Assembly: GCF_000176015.1 (NCBI RefSeq)
Contig: NZ_ACYY01000004.1
Span: 62,001-126,000, forward strand
Direction: 5' to 3'
DNA length: 64,000 bases
Origin: Rhodobacter ferrooxidans
Lineage (GTDB): Bacteria > Pseudomonadota > Alphaproteobacteria > Rhodobacterales > Rhodobacteraceae
Below the pieces are notes generated by a model. It was not told the origin of the DNA and ran no database searches. It was given only the letters and a program-made list of their open reading frames with translations. Position numbers and translations under genes: made by a program. Positions 17,901-27,076 of the stretch are shown here, piece by piece (within the stretch, counting starts at the first letter, position 1; every line of letters starts with the position of its first letter).

Positions 17901-20900
17901 GCGGCTGATCGCCCGCCGCACCTGGCGCTATTTCGAGACCTTCGTGACCGAGGCCGACAGTTTCCTTCCGCCCGACAACTTTCAGGAAACCCCGCGCCCC
18001 GCGGTGGCGCATCGCACCTCGCCCACCAATATCGGGCTTTATCTGTTGTCGGTGACGGTGGCGCAGGACATGGGCTGGATCGGTGCCGCCGAGGCGGTGA
18101 CCCGACTGGAACAGACCTTGCAGACCCTGCACCGCATGCCGCGGCATCGCGGTCACCTGTTCAACTGGCACGACACCCGCGATCTGCAAGTGCTTGCGCC
18201 GGCTTATGTTTCCTCGGTCGATAGCGGCAATCTGGCCGGCCATCTGATCGCGGTGGCGCAGGCGGTCGAGGCGATGCAGCCGGTCGATCCGATGGCCGGG
18301 GCGCGGGATGTGCTGCTGCTGGCGCAGGCTTGCGACCCCTGCCCACCGCTGGCCGAGGCGCTGGCGCGGCTGGCGGCCGACCCGCTGAACCTGACCCTTG
18401 CCACCGAGGCGGTGGTGCTGGCCGAGGCGCAGGGCGCCAACCCCGAGGCGCTGTTCTGGACCCGGGCAATGGCCGCCAGCCTTGCCGGTGACCAAGGCCA
18501 AGTGGCGCCCGACCGGCTGCGCGGCGTGGCGCAGATGGCCCGCAGCTTTGCCATGGCGATGGATTTCGGCTTTCTTCTGCACCCGGAAAAGGAACTGCTG
18601 TCGATCGGCTTTGACGTGTCCACCAACGCGCTGGACACCAATTGCTATGACCTGCTGGCCTCGGAGGCCCGGCTTGCCAGCCTGTTTGCCATTGCCAAGG
18701 GCGATGTGCCGACCCGGCACTGGTTCCGCCTTGGCCGTGCCGCCACGCCCATCGGTGCCGGGTCGGCGCTGATCTCGTGGTCGGGCAGCATGTTCGAATA
18801 TCTGATGCCGGCGCTGGTGATGCGCGCCCCGGTGGGGTCGGTGCTGAACGAGACCAACCGCCGGGTGGTGCAGCGCCAGCGCGCTTACGCTGATGGCATC
18901 GGCCTGCCCTGGGGCATCTCGGAATCCGCCTTCAACGCCCGCGATCTGGAGATGACCTACCAGTATTCCAACTTTGGCGTGCCGGGGCTGGGGCTGAAAC
19001 GCGGGCTGGCCGAGAACCGGGTGATCGCCCCCTATGCCACGGCGCTGGCGGCGATGGTGGACCCAAGGGCGGCGTTGCAGAACTTTGCCCGGCTGGCAGC
19101 GATGGGTGCCACCGGCCCGCACGGCTTTTACGAGGCGCTGGATTTCACCGCTTCGCGGCTGCCTGCCGATGGGCAGATGGCCATCGTGCGCAGCTTCATG
19201 GCGCATCATCAGGGCATGACCATCACCGCGCTGGCCAATGTGGTGCAAAACGGGCGGCTCAGGGCGCGGTTTCATGCCGAGCCGATGATCCAGGCGGTCG
19301 AGCTTTTGTTGCAGGAACGGGTGCCGCGCGATGCCAATGCCGCAGCGCCGCGCGCCACCGATGTGCAGGTCTCGCCAGCAGCCCAGGTGCCGCAGGCCCG
19401 GGCGCGGCATTTCGACAACCCGGCAGCGGCGGTGCCGACGGCGCATCTTTTGTCGAACGGCAGCTATGGCGTGATGCTGACACCGACCGGCGAGGGTTTC
19501 AGCCGCTGGCGTGACATGGCCATCAGCCGCTGGCGGCCCGAGGGTGGCCATGGCGGTTTCGTGTTCCTGCGCGATACCCGCAGCGGCGCGCTGTGGTCGG
19601 CGGCCTTGCAGCCCACCGGGCAGGACGCCGCCCACCATGCGGCCAATTTCGCCGAGCATCACGCCGCCTTCACCCATCACGGGCCGGGGCTGACCACCCG
19701 CACCGAGGTCGTGGTCTCGGGCGAGGATGATGCCGAGGCGCGGCGGGTGACGCTGACCAACACCGGACGGCGGGGCCGTGAGATCGAGGTGACCTCTTAC
19801 GCCGAACTGGTGCTGGCCAGGGCTGCCGCCGACCTCGCGCATCCGGCGTTTTCCAAGCTGTTCGTGGTGACCGATTTCCTGCCGGAACTGGGCGTGCTGA
19901 TCGCCAGCCGCCGCCGTCGCGACCCTGCCGACCCCGAGGTTTGGGCGGCCCACATCGCCGTGGTCGAGGGCGAGGAAACTGCCCCGCTGCAATACGAGAC
20001 CGACCGCGCCGCCTTTATCGGTCGCGGCCAGAACATGGCGACGGCGGCGCTGGCCGCACAGCCGTTGACCGGCAGCATCGGCACGGTGCTGGACCCGGTG
20101 TTCAGCCTGCGCCGCCGGGTTCTGGTGCCGCCGGGCGGGCGGGCGCGGGTGACGTTCTGGACCATGCTCGCTGATACCCCCGAGGCGCTGCTGGCGCTGG
20201 TGGACCGCCACCGCGAGCCTTCGGCCTTTGGCCGGGCGGTGACGCTTTCGTGGACCCAAAGCCAGGTGCAGTTGCGCCATCATGGCGTGACCGAAGCATC
20301 GGCGGTGGATTTCCAGCGGCTGGGCGGCATGCTGATCCGCCATGACGCGCGGCTGCGGGCGTCGGCTGCGAAAATCCTGGCCGGGGCGGCGGCGCAATCG
20401 CGGCTTTGGGGCATGGGGATCTCGGGCGATCTGCCGATCCTGCTGCTGGTGATCGGTGATACCGAAGACCTGTCGCGGCTGCACGAGGCTTTGGCCGCGC
20501 AGGATTACTGGCGGATGCGGCAACTGGCGGTCGATCTGGTGATCCTGAACGACCATTCCTCGTCTTATGTGCAGGATTTGCAGATCGCCATCGAAACCGC
20601 CGTGCGTTCGGTGCAGGCGCGCCCGAAGATCGAGGGCCACGGGGTGCAAGGGGCGGTGCATCTGGTGCGCGCCGATCTGGCGCCGCCCGAGGCCCGCGCG
20701 CTGCTGTTCGCCGCCGCCGATGTGGTGCTGCTGGCCAGCCGTGGCGGCATTGCCGAGCATCTGGACCGGCTGCCCGAGACCCTGGTCGCCGCACCGCCCG
20801 CGCATCTGGTGGCACTGCGCCCCGATGCGCCGCAGCCCATGCCGGCGCTGGAGTTTTTCAACGGCATCGGTGGTTTTGCCGATCAGGGCCGCGAATACGT

Positions 20901-23259
20901 TACCGTGCTTGACGGCGGCGCCACCACCCCCGCGCCCTGGATCAACGTGATCGCCAATCCGACCTTCGGCTTTCAGGTTTCGGCCGAGGGCAGCGGGTTT
21001 ACCTGGGCGGAAAACAGCCGCGAGAACCAGGTGACGCCGTGGTCGAACGACCCGGTCAGTGATCCTTCGGGCGAGGCGTTCTATCTGCACGATCTGGAAA
21101 CGGGGCAGGTCTGGACCCCAACCGCGCTGCCGATCCGCGGCCCGGGCCGTTATACCGCCCGGCATGGCTTTGGCTATTCGGTGTTCCAACACGCGGGGCA
21201 GGGTATCGACGCGGAGCTTTTGCAGTTCGTGCCCATGGATGCGGCGGTCAAGGTCAGCCGGTTGCGGCTGCGCAATGGCTCGAACCGGCTGCGGCATCTG
21301 GCGGTGACCGGCTACGCCACTTTGGTTCTGGGGCCATCGCGCAGCGCCACCATGGGGCATCTGATCACCAGCGTCGATGCGGCCACTGGTGCTGTGCTGG
21401 CGCAGAACCCGCGCAGCGATGCCTTTGCCGGGCGGGTGGCCTTTGCCGACTTCGGTGGCCAGACCAGCCTGACCTGCGACCGCGCCGGGTTTCTGGGGCG
21501 CGGCGGCATGGCCGACCCTGTGGCGCTGCATGCGGGGCCTTTGAACGGGCGTTGCGGCCCGGCGCTGGACGCCTGTGCCGCCCTGCAACGCCGCATCACC
21601 CTGCAACCCGGCGAGGCGGTGGACCTGACTTTCCTGCTGGGGCAGGCCGGTTCGGCGGAAGCGGCCAGCGCCCTGATCCTTGCCACCCGCGCCCGCGGTC
21701 CGCAGGCCATGCTGGATCAGGTGACGGCGCATTGGACCGGGCTGTTGGGGTCGGTGCAGATCACCTCGCCGGATCGGGCGATGGACATAATGCTGAACGG
21801 CTGGCTGCTGTATCAGACCCTCGCCTGCCGGATCTGGGCGCGGGCCGGGTTCTATCAGGCCAGCGGCGCCTATGGTTTCCGCGACCAGTTGCAGGACGGC
21901 ATGGCGCTGACCAGCCTGCGCCCCGAGATCACAAGGGCGTATCTTTTGCGCGCCGCCTCCCGGCAGTTCCCCGAGGGCGACGTGCAGCACTGGTGGCTGC
22001 CACATTCGGGGCAGGGGGTGCGCACCCGCATCTCGGATGACCGGGTGTGGCTGGCCTATGCGGCGGCGCAATATGTGCAGGTGTCGGGCGACCGGGCGGT
22101 GTTCGACGAAGTGCTGCCGTTCCTGGACGGCCCGCCGCTGGCGCCCGGCGTGGCGGATGATTTCTTTCAGCCGCAGGTGTCGGACACCACCGCCAGCCTG
22201 TTCGAGCATTGCGCGCTGGGCCTCGATCAGGCCATTTCCCTGACCGGCGCCAACGGCATGCCGCTGATCGGCACCGGCGACTGGAATGACGGGATGAACC
22301 GGGTGGGGGCGGGTGGCCGCGGCACCAGTGTCTGGCTGGGCTGGCTGCTGATCGCCACCTTGCGGGCGATGGCGCCGCATGCCGAGAGCCGCGATCCGGC
22401 GCGGGCGGTGGCGTGGCTGGCGCATGCGGATGCCGTGGCTGCGGCGATCGAGCGCGACGGCTGGGATGGCGAATGGTATCGCCGCGGCACCTATGACGAC
22501 GGCACGCTGCTGGGCTCGGCCAGTTCCGAGGAATGTCGCATTGATCAGATTGCCCAAAGCTGGGCAGTGCTGTCGGGTGCCGCCGACCCTGCCCGTGCCG
22601 CCACCGCCATGGCCTCGGTCAACCAGCAGCTGATCCGCCCCGCGCCCGGCCTGGCCCTGCTGTTCACCCCGCCGTTCGAGCGCAGCCTGCAAGACCCCGG
22701 CTATATCAAGGGCTACCCGCCCGGCCTGCGCGAGAACGGCGGGCAGTATTCGCACGCCGCGATGTGGGCGATTCTGGCGCAGGCGCGGCTGGGCCATGGT
22801 GACGCGGCGCAGGGGCTGTTCGCGCTGCTGAACCCGATCAACCACGCCCTGACCCCCGCCGCCGCTCACCGCTACAAGCTGGAGCCCTATGTCATTGCCG
22901 CCGATGTCTATTCCACCGCCCCGCACGAGGGTCGCGGCGGCTGGAGCTGGTATACCGGCTCTGCCGCCTGGATGTATCGGGCCGGGATCGAGGGAGTGGC
23001 GGGGCTGACCGCGCAGGGCGACGTGCTGACCTTCGATCCCTGTATTCCCAAGGCCTGGCCGTCGCTGACCCTGCGGCTGGCGCAACCCGGGATCGCGGTG
23101 ACCATCACCATCCTGAACCCCGACCACAGCGGCACCGGCGTGCGGCGTGCCACGCTGAACGGTCGCGAAATGGGCGTGCAGTCCGGACGCCTGACCCTGC
23201 GCCGCGCCGATCTGCAAGGGCATCTGGAGATTGTTCTGGGGCATCTCGGGCGGGGTTGA
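14959..23259 (+). CDS. ndvB: Cyclic beta-1,2-glucan synthase (NdvB/ChvB type)
   Basis: 2766 residues, the usual size of this giant inner-membrane enzyme. Hydrophobic clusters lie near residues 398-450, 796-840 and 923-960. Between them is a processive glycosyltransferase with TLDADTRL (about 606) and QHRWVRGDWQ (about 755). A middle region from about 985 is followed by two beta-glucan-processing segments (from about 1498 and 1996). The C-terminal GH94-type phosphorylase domain has GTGDWNDGMNRVG at about 2436, with the catalytic acid. It uses UDP-glucose to make periplasmic cyclic glucan. GTG start overlaps the upstream stop. Confidence 0.93.
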   Translation: MTLRFGWHPRRASPDFWQDRRAIRADLFGTERLEHHALSLAAVQKLASGRPVSVRRLSARLKDNADTLLAAYRSNAAALQAGQPITPAAEWLLDNFHTVEAQVRQIRADLPPGYYRQLPKLAAGPFAGYPRVLELAWAYVAHTDSLFAAPALTRFVQAYQTVQPLTIGELWAVAITLRIVMIENMRRLSVQIVEAGVVRSQADALVDKVLAGARGAMAAVDRGLAAQGGEDGPDIFLAQIAKRLRGADPSDTPLLGWLEGRLAGQGASIDAVVTGAQQRQGAANVTMRNLVTSMRLLSELDWAEFFEAVSLIDVQLRQGSDFAAMDFATRNQYRTAIETLARGSDYSETAVTEAALATGNPGKALIGQQKRLLETALGFRPPWRLRLRRRVRGQGLPGYLGALGLASAAVLALALAASGAGGWSLVALALTGLAVAVEAGTALVNLAVTRSLGPRLLPGMALEHGIPPDLRVLVAVPVLLSDAADLAQQIERLEVHFLSSIGGAVHYALLSDGPDAALETTPQDAALFALATEGIAALNARHPGEGGNRFYLLHRHRLWNPAEGVWMGWERKRGKLVELNRLLRGATDTSFALGPPLPQDIRFVITLDADTRLMRDTVRRMVGKLAHPLNRARLDPGLQRVVSGYGILQPRVTPSLPLGQDGSIYQKVFSSPGGIEPYAAATSDVYQDLFDEGSFTGKGIYDVDAFRAALAGRVPENALLSHDLFEGVFARAGLASDIQVVEDFPARQDVDARRQHRWVRGDWQLLPWLTGRRRTVGGLPAVGRWKMVDNLRRSLLAPLTLASLLAGWLLPQAGAWTLAVLAMLALPHLLALPFAILPGRAGITSRSHLVALWGDTKAALAQIGLSLVLLADTAWLRLDAVGRSLIRLGLTRRHLLEWMTAAQSGGGAVPGFAAQYRARAGGVVLGLGCCGLALAVNPASLPVVLPFALLWLAAPEVARRISLPRAPRAAAPLSPAEAQALRLIARRTWRYFETFVTEADSFLPPDNFQETPRPAVAHRTSPTNIGLYLLSVTVAQDMGWIGAAEAVTRLEQTLQTLHRMPRHRGHLFNWHDTRDLQVLAPAYVSSVDSGNLAGHLIAVAQAVEAMQPVDPMAGARDVLLLAQACDPCPPLAEALARLAADPLNLTLATEAVVLAEAQGANPEALFWTRAMAASLAGDQGQVAPDRLRGVAQMARSFAMAMDFGFLLHPEKELLSIGFDVSTNALDTNCYDLLASEARLASLFAIAKGDVPTRHWFRLGRAATPIGAGSALISWSGSMFEYLMPALVMRAPVGSVLNETNRRVVQRQRAYADGIGLPWGISESAFNARDLEMTYQYSNFGVPGLGLKRGLAENRVIAPYATALAAMVDPRAALQNFARLAAMGATGPHGFYEALDFTASRLPADGQMAIVRSFMAHHQGMTITALANVVQNGRLRARFHAEPMIQAVELLLQERVPRDANAAAPRATDVQVSPAAQVPQARARHFDNPAAAVPTAHLLSNGSYGVMLTPTGEGFSRWRDMAISRWRPEGGHGGFVFLRDTRSGALWSAALQPTGQDAAHHAANFAEHHAAFTHHGPGLTTRTEVVVSGEDDAEARRVTLTNTGRRGREIEVTSYAELVLARAAADLAHPAFSKLFVVTDFLPELGVLIASRRRRDPADPEVWAAHIAVVEGEETAPLQYETDRAAFIGRGQNMATAALAAQPLTGSIGTVLDPVFSLRRRVLVPPGGRARVTFWTMLADTPEALLALVDRHREPSAFGRAVTLSWTQSQVQLRHHGVTEASAVDFQRLGGMLIRHDARLRASAAKILAGAAAQSRLWGMGISGDLPILLLVIGDTEDLSRLHEALAAQDYWRMRQLAVDLVILNDHSSSYVQDLQIAIETAVRSVQARPKIEGHGVQGAVHLVRADLAPPEARALLFAAADVVLLASRGGIAEHLDRLPETLVAAPPAHLVALRPDAPQPMPALEFFNGIGGFADQGREYVTVLDGGATTPAPWINVIANPTFGFQVSAEGSGFTWAENSRENQVTPWSNDPVSDPSGEAFYLHDLETGQVWTPTALPIRGPGRYTARHGFGYSVFQHAGQGIDAELLQFVPMDAAVKVSRLRLRNGSNRLRHLAVTGYATLVLGPSRSATMGHLITSVDAATGAVLAQNPRSDAFAGRVAFADFGGQTSLTCDRAGFLGRGGMADPVALHAGPLNGRCGPALDACAALQRRITLQPGEAVDLTFLLGQAGSAEAASALILATRARGPQAMLDQVTAHWTGLLGSVQITSPDRAMDIMLNGWLLYQTLACRIWARAGFYQASGAYGFRDQLQDGMALTSLRPEITRAYLLRAASRQFPEGDVQHWWLPHSGQGVRTRISDDRVWLAYAAAQYVQVSGDRAVFDEVLPFLDGPPLAPGVADDFFQPQVSDTTASLFEHCALGLDQAISLTGANGMPLIGTGDWNDGMNRVGAGGRGTSVWLGWLLIATLRAMAPHAESRDPARAVAWLAHADAVAAAIERDGWDGEWYRRGTYDDGTLLGSASSEECRIDQIAQSWAVLSGAADPARAATAMASVNQQLIRPAPGLALLFTPPFERSLQDPGYIKGYPPGLRENGGQYSHAAMWAILAQARLGHGDAAQGLFALLNPINHALTPAAAHRYKLEPYVIAADVYSTAPHEGRGGWSWYTGSAAWMYRAGIEGVAGLTAQGDVLTFDPCIPKAWPSLTLRLAQPGIAVTITILNPDHSGTGVRRATLNGREMGVQSGRLTLRRADLQGHLEIVLGHLGRG

Positions 23260-23745
23260 CCTGGGTCGGCTTCGTCGAGAAGGCATGTCGGCACAGGCAG
23301 CCGAGGTTCGAAGGCAGGTCGGTGCTCTGGCGGCCGATCAACCTTGACGATCTTGGCTTTCGAGCCGTCATCGACTGGATCGAAATTCAGGTCAAGCGCG
23401 GCGGGCGCACCCAGGTTCAGTGGGTTCAAGGTGACTTGAAGACCTTCCTGCCGCGCGACAGCTGGATCGACCCCATCACTCCCGGAGAGCCGTTCGATGT
23501 CGGGCCCATCGGTGGCGGCGGCAGGTGGCTTGTTTGCGCCGTGATGGCGTTCCACCGACGATTTCGTGAAGCAATCTTGCAGCCGGTCTGCCGGAGAGCG
23601 AGGGCGCGCGCCGCGAGGTCAGGTCAGAGAGAATTCCGCCGCGTCATGTCAACGGACCGCCATTTTCCCTGACATGTGCATGCTGTCATGTAAAAGAAAT
23701 CGCGTTTCGCCAACATATCGCGGAGCACATTCAAAGCCGACCAAA
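23260..23745 (+). other. Decayed region with an unassigned coding fragment
   Basis: No complete gene. One plus-strand frame (about 23320-23525) reads like real protein, with FRAVIDWIEIQVKRGGRTQV followed by VQGDLKTFLPRDSWI, then loses character after a glycine run. It has no ribosome site, and I do not recognise the family. Together with the Fic fragment that follows, this looks like the remains of a lost accessory segment. Confidence 0.5.
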
Positions 23746-23967
23746 ACGGTCCCCGACCTGCCACCTCAGGACGCAAACGAAATCCTGGCGCAGATGACCG
23801 CGCTGGAGCGATTTATCAACGATGACACGGTTTGCGACCTTGATCCGCTGATCAAGATGGCGCTGATCCATCACCGGTTCGAAAGCATCCACCCGTTTCC
23901 CGATGGCAACGGGCGGATCGGGCGCATCCTGAACGTGCTTTACCTGCCGCGCCACATCACCCGGAAC
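23746..23967 (+). pseudogene. Fic-domain protein, truncated fragment
   Basis: About 74 codons matching the core of the Fic AMP-transferase fold: PPQDANEILAQMTALERFIN, then DLDPLIKMALIHHRFESIHP and the full active-site motif HPFPDGNGRIGR. In intact members the helix after this reads roughly LNVLYLV... then ...LYLSRHITRNK; here LNVLYL runs straight into PRHITRN, as if the bases between two LYL-type segments had been deleted. The N-terminal inhibitory region and the C-terminal half are missing. Not expected to be functional. Confidence 0.75.
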
Positions 23968-24285
23968 ACGCCCGACTCGGCGGCGCCACTCCCCAAGGCA
24001 GGGCTGGCATGGGGCGCTTTTTTTCAACACGCAACAGCCCCTCTGGCATGTCGCCCGGTATCGGGGCTTCAAACCCAAAACCCGTGTTGCCCTGCTCGAA
24101 TTTCTGCACCTGCGGCGATTTCCGGTCGCCTCCCGAGTGGAAAACCAACCGCGGCTTTTTACGGTATTCGACGCCACATCGGCCGGTCTGTGACAACGTC
24201 ACCGACGCGGCGGCGAAATGCGGTTAAGCCACGGGTTCTCCGACCGTTCCCGGCCCGATCTGCCCGCATTTGAAGGAAGCCCCCC
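23968..24285. other. Remnant sequence between Fic fragment and ABC1 kinase gene
   Basis: No complete gene. A plus-strand frame at about 24010-24190, without a start codon, reads ALFFNTQQPLWHVARYRGFK and ends ATSAGL at a stop; it looks coding in composition but is not recognised. It is in a different frame from the Fic fragment, suggesting further rearrangement. GAAGGAAG at 24272 is the ribosome site of the next gene. Confidence 0.45.
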
Positions 24286-25608
24286 TTGCCGCATCGCAAA
24301 TATCAGGCCCCCGGCCTTGCCGTTCCCAGCGGCCGTCTGTCCAGACTGGCGCGGTTTGGCGGGCTGGCCTCGGGCATTGCCGGCAACATGGTGCTGGATG
24401 GGGCAAAGCAGTTTGCGCGCGGCAAGCGCCCAAGCATGAGCGACCTGTTGCTGACCCCGGCCAATGCGCTGAAAGTCACGCATCAGCTGGCGCAATTGCG
24501 CGGGGCGGCGATGAAGATCGGCCAGCTGATGTCGATGGACGCGGGCGAGTTGCTGCCGCCGGAACTGGCCGACATTCTGGGGCGGCTGCGCGCCGATGCC
24601 CAGCACATGCCGCAGGGGCAACTGACGGCGGCGCTTGGCCTGCGCTGGGGCAAGGGCTGGCAGGACCGTTTCGCGCAGTTTTCGCTGGCGCCGATGGCGG
24701 CGGCCTCGATCGGGCAGGTGCACCGGGCGCAGACCGTCGATGGCCGTGATCTGGCGATCAAGATCCAATACCCCGGCGTCCGGCACAGCATCGACAGCGA
24801 CGTGAACAACGTGGCGGCGCTGATGAAGATGTCGGGGATTCTGCCGAAAACGCTGGACATCACGCCGATGCTGGCCGAGGCCAAGCGGCAGTTGCATGAA
24901 GAGGCCGACTACAAGCGCGAGGCGCATTATCTGGCGCGGTTCGGCACGTTGCTGGCCGATGCGCCTGAATTTCAGGTGCCGGACCTGCACCGCGACCTTT
25001 CCACCGATACCATCTTGGCGATGACCTATCTGGAGGGCGTGCCGGTGGAATCGCTGGTCGATGCGCCGCAGGAAACCCGCGACCGGGTGATGACGCTGCT
25101 GGTCGGCCTGCTGTTCCGCGAGCTGTTCGAGTTTCACTTGATGCAGACCGACCCGAACTTTGCCAACTACCGCTACAACCCCGACACCGGGCAGATCGTG
25201 CTCTTGGATTTCGGTGCGACGCGGGAATTTACCCCCGAACTGGTTGCGGCCCACCGGGCGCTGATGCGGGCGGGGCTGGAGGGTGACGGCGCAATGGTGC
25301 GGCAGGCGGCGCTGGATATGGGCCTGCTTAGCCCCAGCACCCCGGCTGATGTGGTCGATACCGCCATGGCGATGTTCGAGCTGGCAATCGAGCCGATCCG
25401 GCGCGGTGGCGCCTATGATTTCGCCAACACCGACCTGACCTCCCGGATGCGCGACGAAGGCATGGCGCTGGCGACCCGGCGCGACGTCTGGCACATTCCG
25501 CCGATCGAGACGCTGTTCCTGCAGCGCAAGTTTGGCGGCGTGTATTTTCTGGCCAGCCGCCTGAAGGCGCGGGTCGATGTGCGGGCGGTGCTGGAGCAAT
25601 ACCTGTAG
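24286..25608 (+). CDS. ABC1/UbiB (AarF) family atypical kinase
   Basis: 440 residues. The diagnostic KxGQ segment is AAMKIGQLMSMD, the ATP-site alanine-rich loop is MAAASIGQVHRAQ, the invariant lysine is in DLAIKIQYPG, and the catalytic/metal segments are QTDPNFANYRY and LLDFGATRE. Members act as ATPases in ubiquinone biosynthesis or lipid handling. I see no obvious membrane anchor at the C-terminus, unlike E. coli UbiB. The best start is TTG 24286, six bases after GAAGGAAG; no in-frame ATG fits. Confidence 0.85.
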   Translation: MPHRKYQAPGLAVPSGRLSRLARFGGLASGIAGNMVLDGAKQFARGKRPSMSDLLLTPANALKVTHQLAQLRGAAMKIGQLMSMDAGELLPPELADILGRLRADAQHMPQGQLTAALGLRWGKGWQDRFAQFSLAPMAAASIGQVHRAQTVDGRDLAIKIQYPGVRHSIDSDVNNVAALMKMSGILPKTLDITPMLAEAKRQLHEEADYKREAHYLARFGTLLADAPEFQVPDLHRDLSTDTILAMTYLEGVPVESLVDAPQETRDRVMTLLVGLLFRELFEFHLMQTDPNFANYRYNPDTGQIVLLDFGATREFTPELVAAHRALMRAGLEGDGAMVRQAALDMGLLSPSTPADVVDTAMAMFELAIEPIRRGGAYDFANTDLTSRMRDEGMALATRRDVWHIPPIETLFLQRKFGGVYFLASRLKARVDVRAVLEQYL

Positions 25609-25644
25609 CCCGCCCTTGCAATGCCGATGAAAAAGGAGATCACC

Positions 25645-26634
25645 GTGATCACCACCGCGCCGACCCTTCCGGCCCGCCACAGCCGTCTGGAACATTTTCC
25701 GATCACCTTCTTTGCCACGACCATGGGGCTTGGCGGCTTTACGCTGGCCTTGCGGGCGGCGGCGGTGCCGCTTGGGCTTGGCCCCACGCCGTTCCGGGTG
25801 GCGCTGGCGACCACCGCCGGGGTGTTCGCGCTGCTGGCGCTGGTCTATCTGCTGAAAGCCGCGTTCCACTGGCGCGCCGTGGCGGCCGAATGGCAGCATC
25901 CGGTGCGGCTGGCGTTCTTTCCCACCATCTCGGTGTCGATCCTGCTGTTGGCCAGCGCGCTGCTGTCCGAGGCACCAAGGCTGGCCGAGGCGTTGTGGAT
26001 CTTTGGCACCGCGTTGCAGGCGGTGCTGACGCTGGCGGTGATTTCAAGCTGGATCGGCACCCGCGCCTTCCAGCATGGCCATCTGAACCCGGCCTGGTTC
26101 ATTCCGGCGGTGGGCAACGTGATCGTGCCGATTGCCGGGGCGCAACTGGGGTATATGGAACTGTCGTTCCTGTTCTTCTCGGGCGGGCTGATCTTCTGGC
26201 TGGTGCTGCTGACCATGGTGTTCAACCGGCTGGTGTTTCACGACCCGATGCCGGGGCGGTTGCAACCGACGCTGGTGATCATGATCGCCCCGCCGGCGAT
26301 TGCCTTCATCGCCTGGGTGCGGATGAGCGGTGCCACCGGCGGTATTGATGCCTTCGGCCACATCCTGCTGAGTCTGGGCTATGTGTTTGCCGCCCTTGTG
26401 GTGCTGCAACTGCCGCGCATCCTGCGGCTGCCATTTGCGATGTCGTTCTGGGCGCTCAGCTTTCCGGTGGCGGGGCTGACCATCGCCAGCTTCCTTTACG
26501 CCGAACGGGCCGGATCAGCGCCGCATCTTGTGATCGGCGCGGGCCTGCTGATGGTGCTGGCGCTGATCATCGTTTCGCTGGTTCTGCGCACCCTGCTGGC
26601 GATGATCCGCGGCCAGGTCTGCGTGCCCGAATAG
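25645..26634 (+). CDS. SLAC1/TehA-family anion channel or transporter
   Basis: 329 residues, about ten hydrophobic helices. The N-terminus (HSRLEHFPITFFATTMGLGG) is typical of the tellurite-resistance/dicarboxylate transporter family, which shares the SLAC1 channel fold. The substrate is unknown, and the link to tellurite is historical. GTG 25645 is chosen because AAGGAG lies six bases upstream; ATG 25621 is in frame but has no ribosome site. It follows the ABC1 gene by 36 bp. Confidence 0.8.
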   Translation: MITTAPTLPARHSRLEHFPITFFATTMGLGGFTLALRAAAVPLGLGPTPFRVALATTAGVFALLALVYLLKAAFHWRAVAAEWQHPVRLAFFPTISVSILLLASALLSEAPRLAEALWIFGTALQAVLTLAVISSWIGTRAFQHGHLNPAWFIPAVGNVIVPIAGAQLGYMELSFLFFSGGLIFWLVLLTMVFNRLVFHDPMPGRLQPTLVIMIAPPAIAFIAWVRMSGATGGIDAFGHILLSLGYVFAALVVLQLPRILRLPFAMSFWALSFPVAGLTIASFLYAERAGSAPHLVIGAGLLMVLALIIVSLVLRTLLAMIRGQVCVPE

Positions 26635-26659
26635 GGCGCACAGTCTTGCGGGGCAGGTC

Positions 26660-27040
26660 TTAGTGACCCGGCCCGCCACAGCCGCAGCCGTCGTCATCGT
26701 CATGGTCATGCGGTGCGGCGGCAGACAGGCTGCCCGCCAGATAGCCGGTGATCGCCGCCACCGGGTCGGTTTCGGCGGTGGCCACCGCAATCACCCCGCG
26801 CGCCGCCAGCCGCCGCACGAAGCCGTCACCGGCACTGGCGGCAATCACCACGGCCACACTGTCCAGCGGATGCGGGCCATCGCCGCGAAACTCGTGGATC
26901 GAGAGGTCCTTCGGCAGATCGAACCGCTCGACCTCGCGCGGCGTTTGACCGGTTTCGGCTTCATACACCAGAAAGCGGCGGGTCTTGCCGGCGTGGCCGG
27001 TGACGGTGCGGAAGTTCTGGCTGGCAATGGCAAAGCGCAT
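26660..27040 (-). CDS. NifX/NifB-type molybdenum-iron cofactor-binding domain protein
   Basis: 126 residues. MRFAIASQNFRTVTGHAGKTRRF and the later VAVVIAASAGDGFVRRLAARG fit the dinitrogenase-cofactor-biosynthesis domain (NifX, NafY, NifB tail). The extreme C-terminus is a metal-ligand-rich tail, PHDHDDDDGCGCGGPGH. No nif genes are in the window, so a role in nitrogenase assembly is not supported here; metal or Fe-S handling is a reasonable guess. AAGGA precedes ATG 27040. It lies 84 bp downstream of the Rieske gene on the same strand, with a hairpin between. Confidence 0.75.
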   Translation of the reverse strand: MRFAIASQNFRTVTGHAGKTRRFLVYEAETGQTPREVERFDLPKDLSIHEFRGDGPHPLDSVAVVIAASAGDGFVRRLAARGVIAVATAETDPVAAITGYLAGSLSAAAPHDHDDDDGCGCGGPGH

Positions 27041-27076
27041 GGGTGTTTTCCTTGGGTGGTATCGGCAAATATGATG

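Noticed and set aside
17359-23286. A 1975-codon open frame on the minus strand
   Set aside because: It lies wholly antisense to ndvB, is built of His/Arg/Gln/Pro-rich sequence without any domain, and reflects the high third-position GC of the real gene.
23957-24202. 81-codon minus-strand frame in the decayed region (with KFEQGNTGFGFEAPIPGDMP)
   Set aside because: It has no ribosome site and overlaps plus-strand coding scraps that read better; it cannot be told from chance.
26660-27040. Evidence for a nitrogen-fixation cluster
   Set aside because: Only a NifX-like domain is present; no nifHDK, nifB or related genes occur in the window. BchL resembles NifH but is clearly the pigment enzyme.
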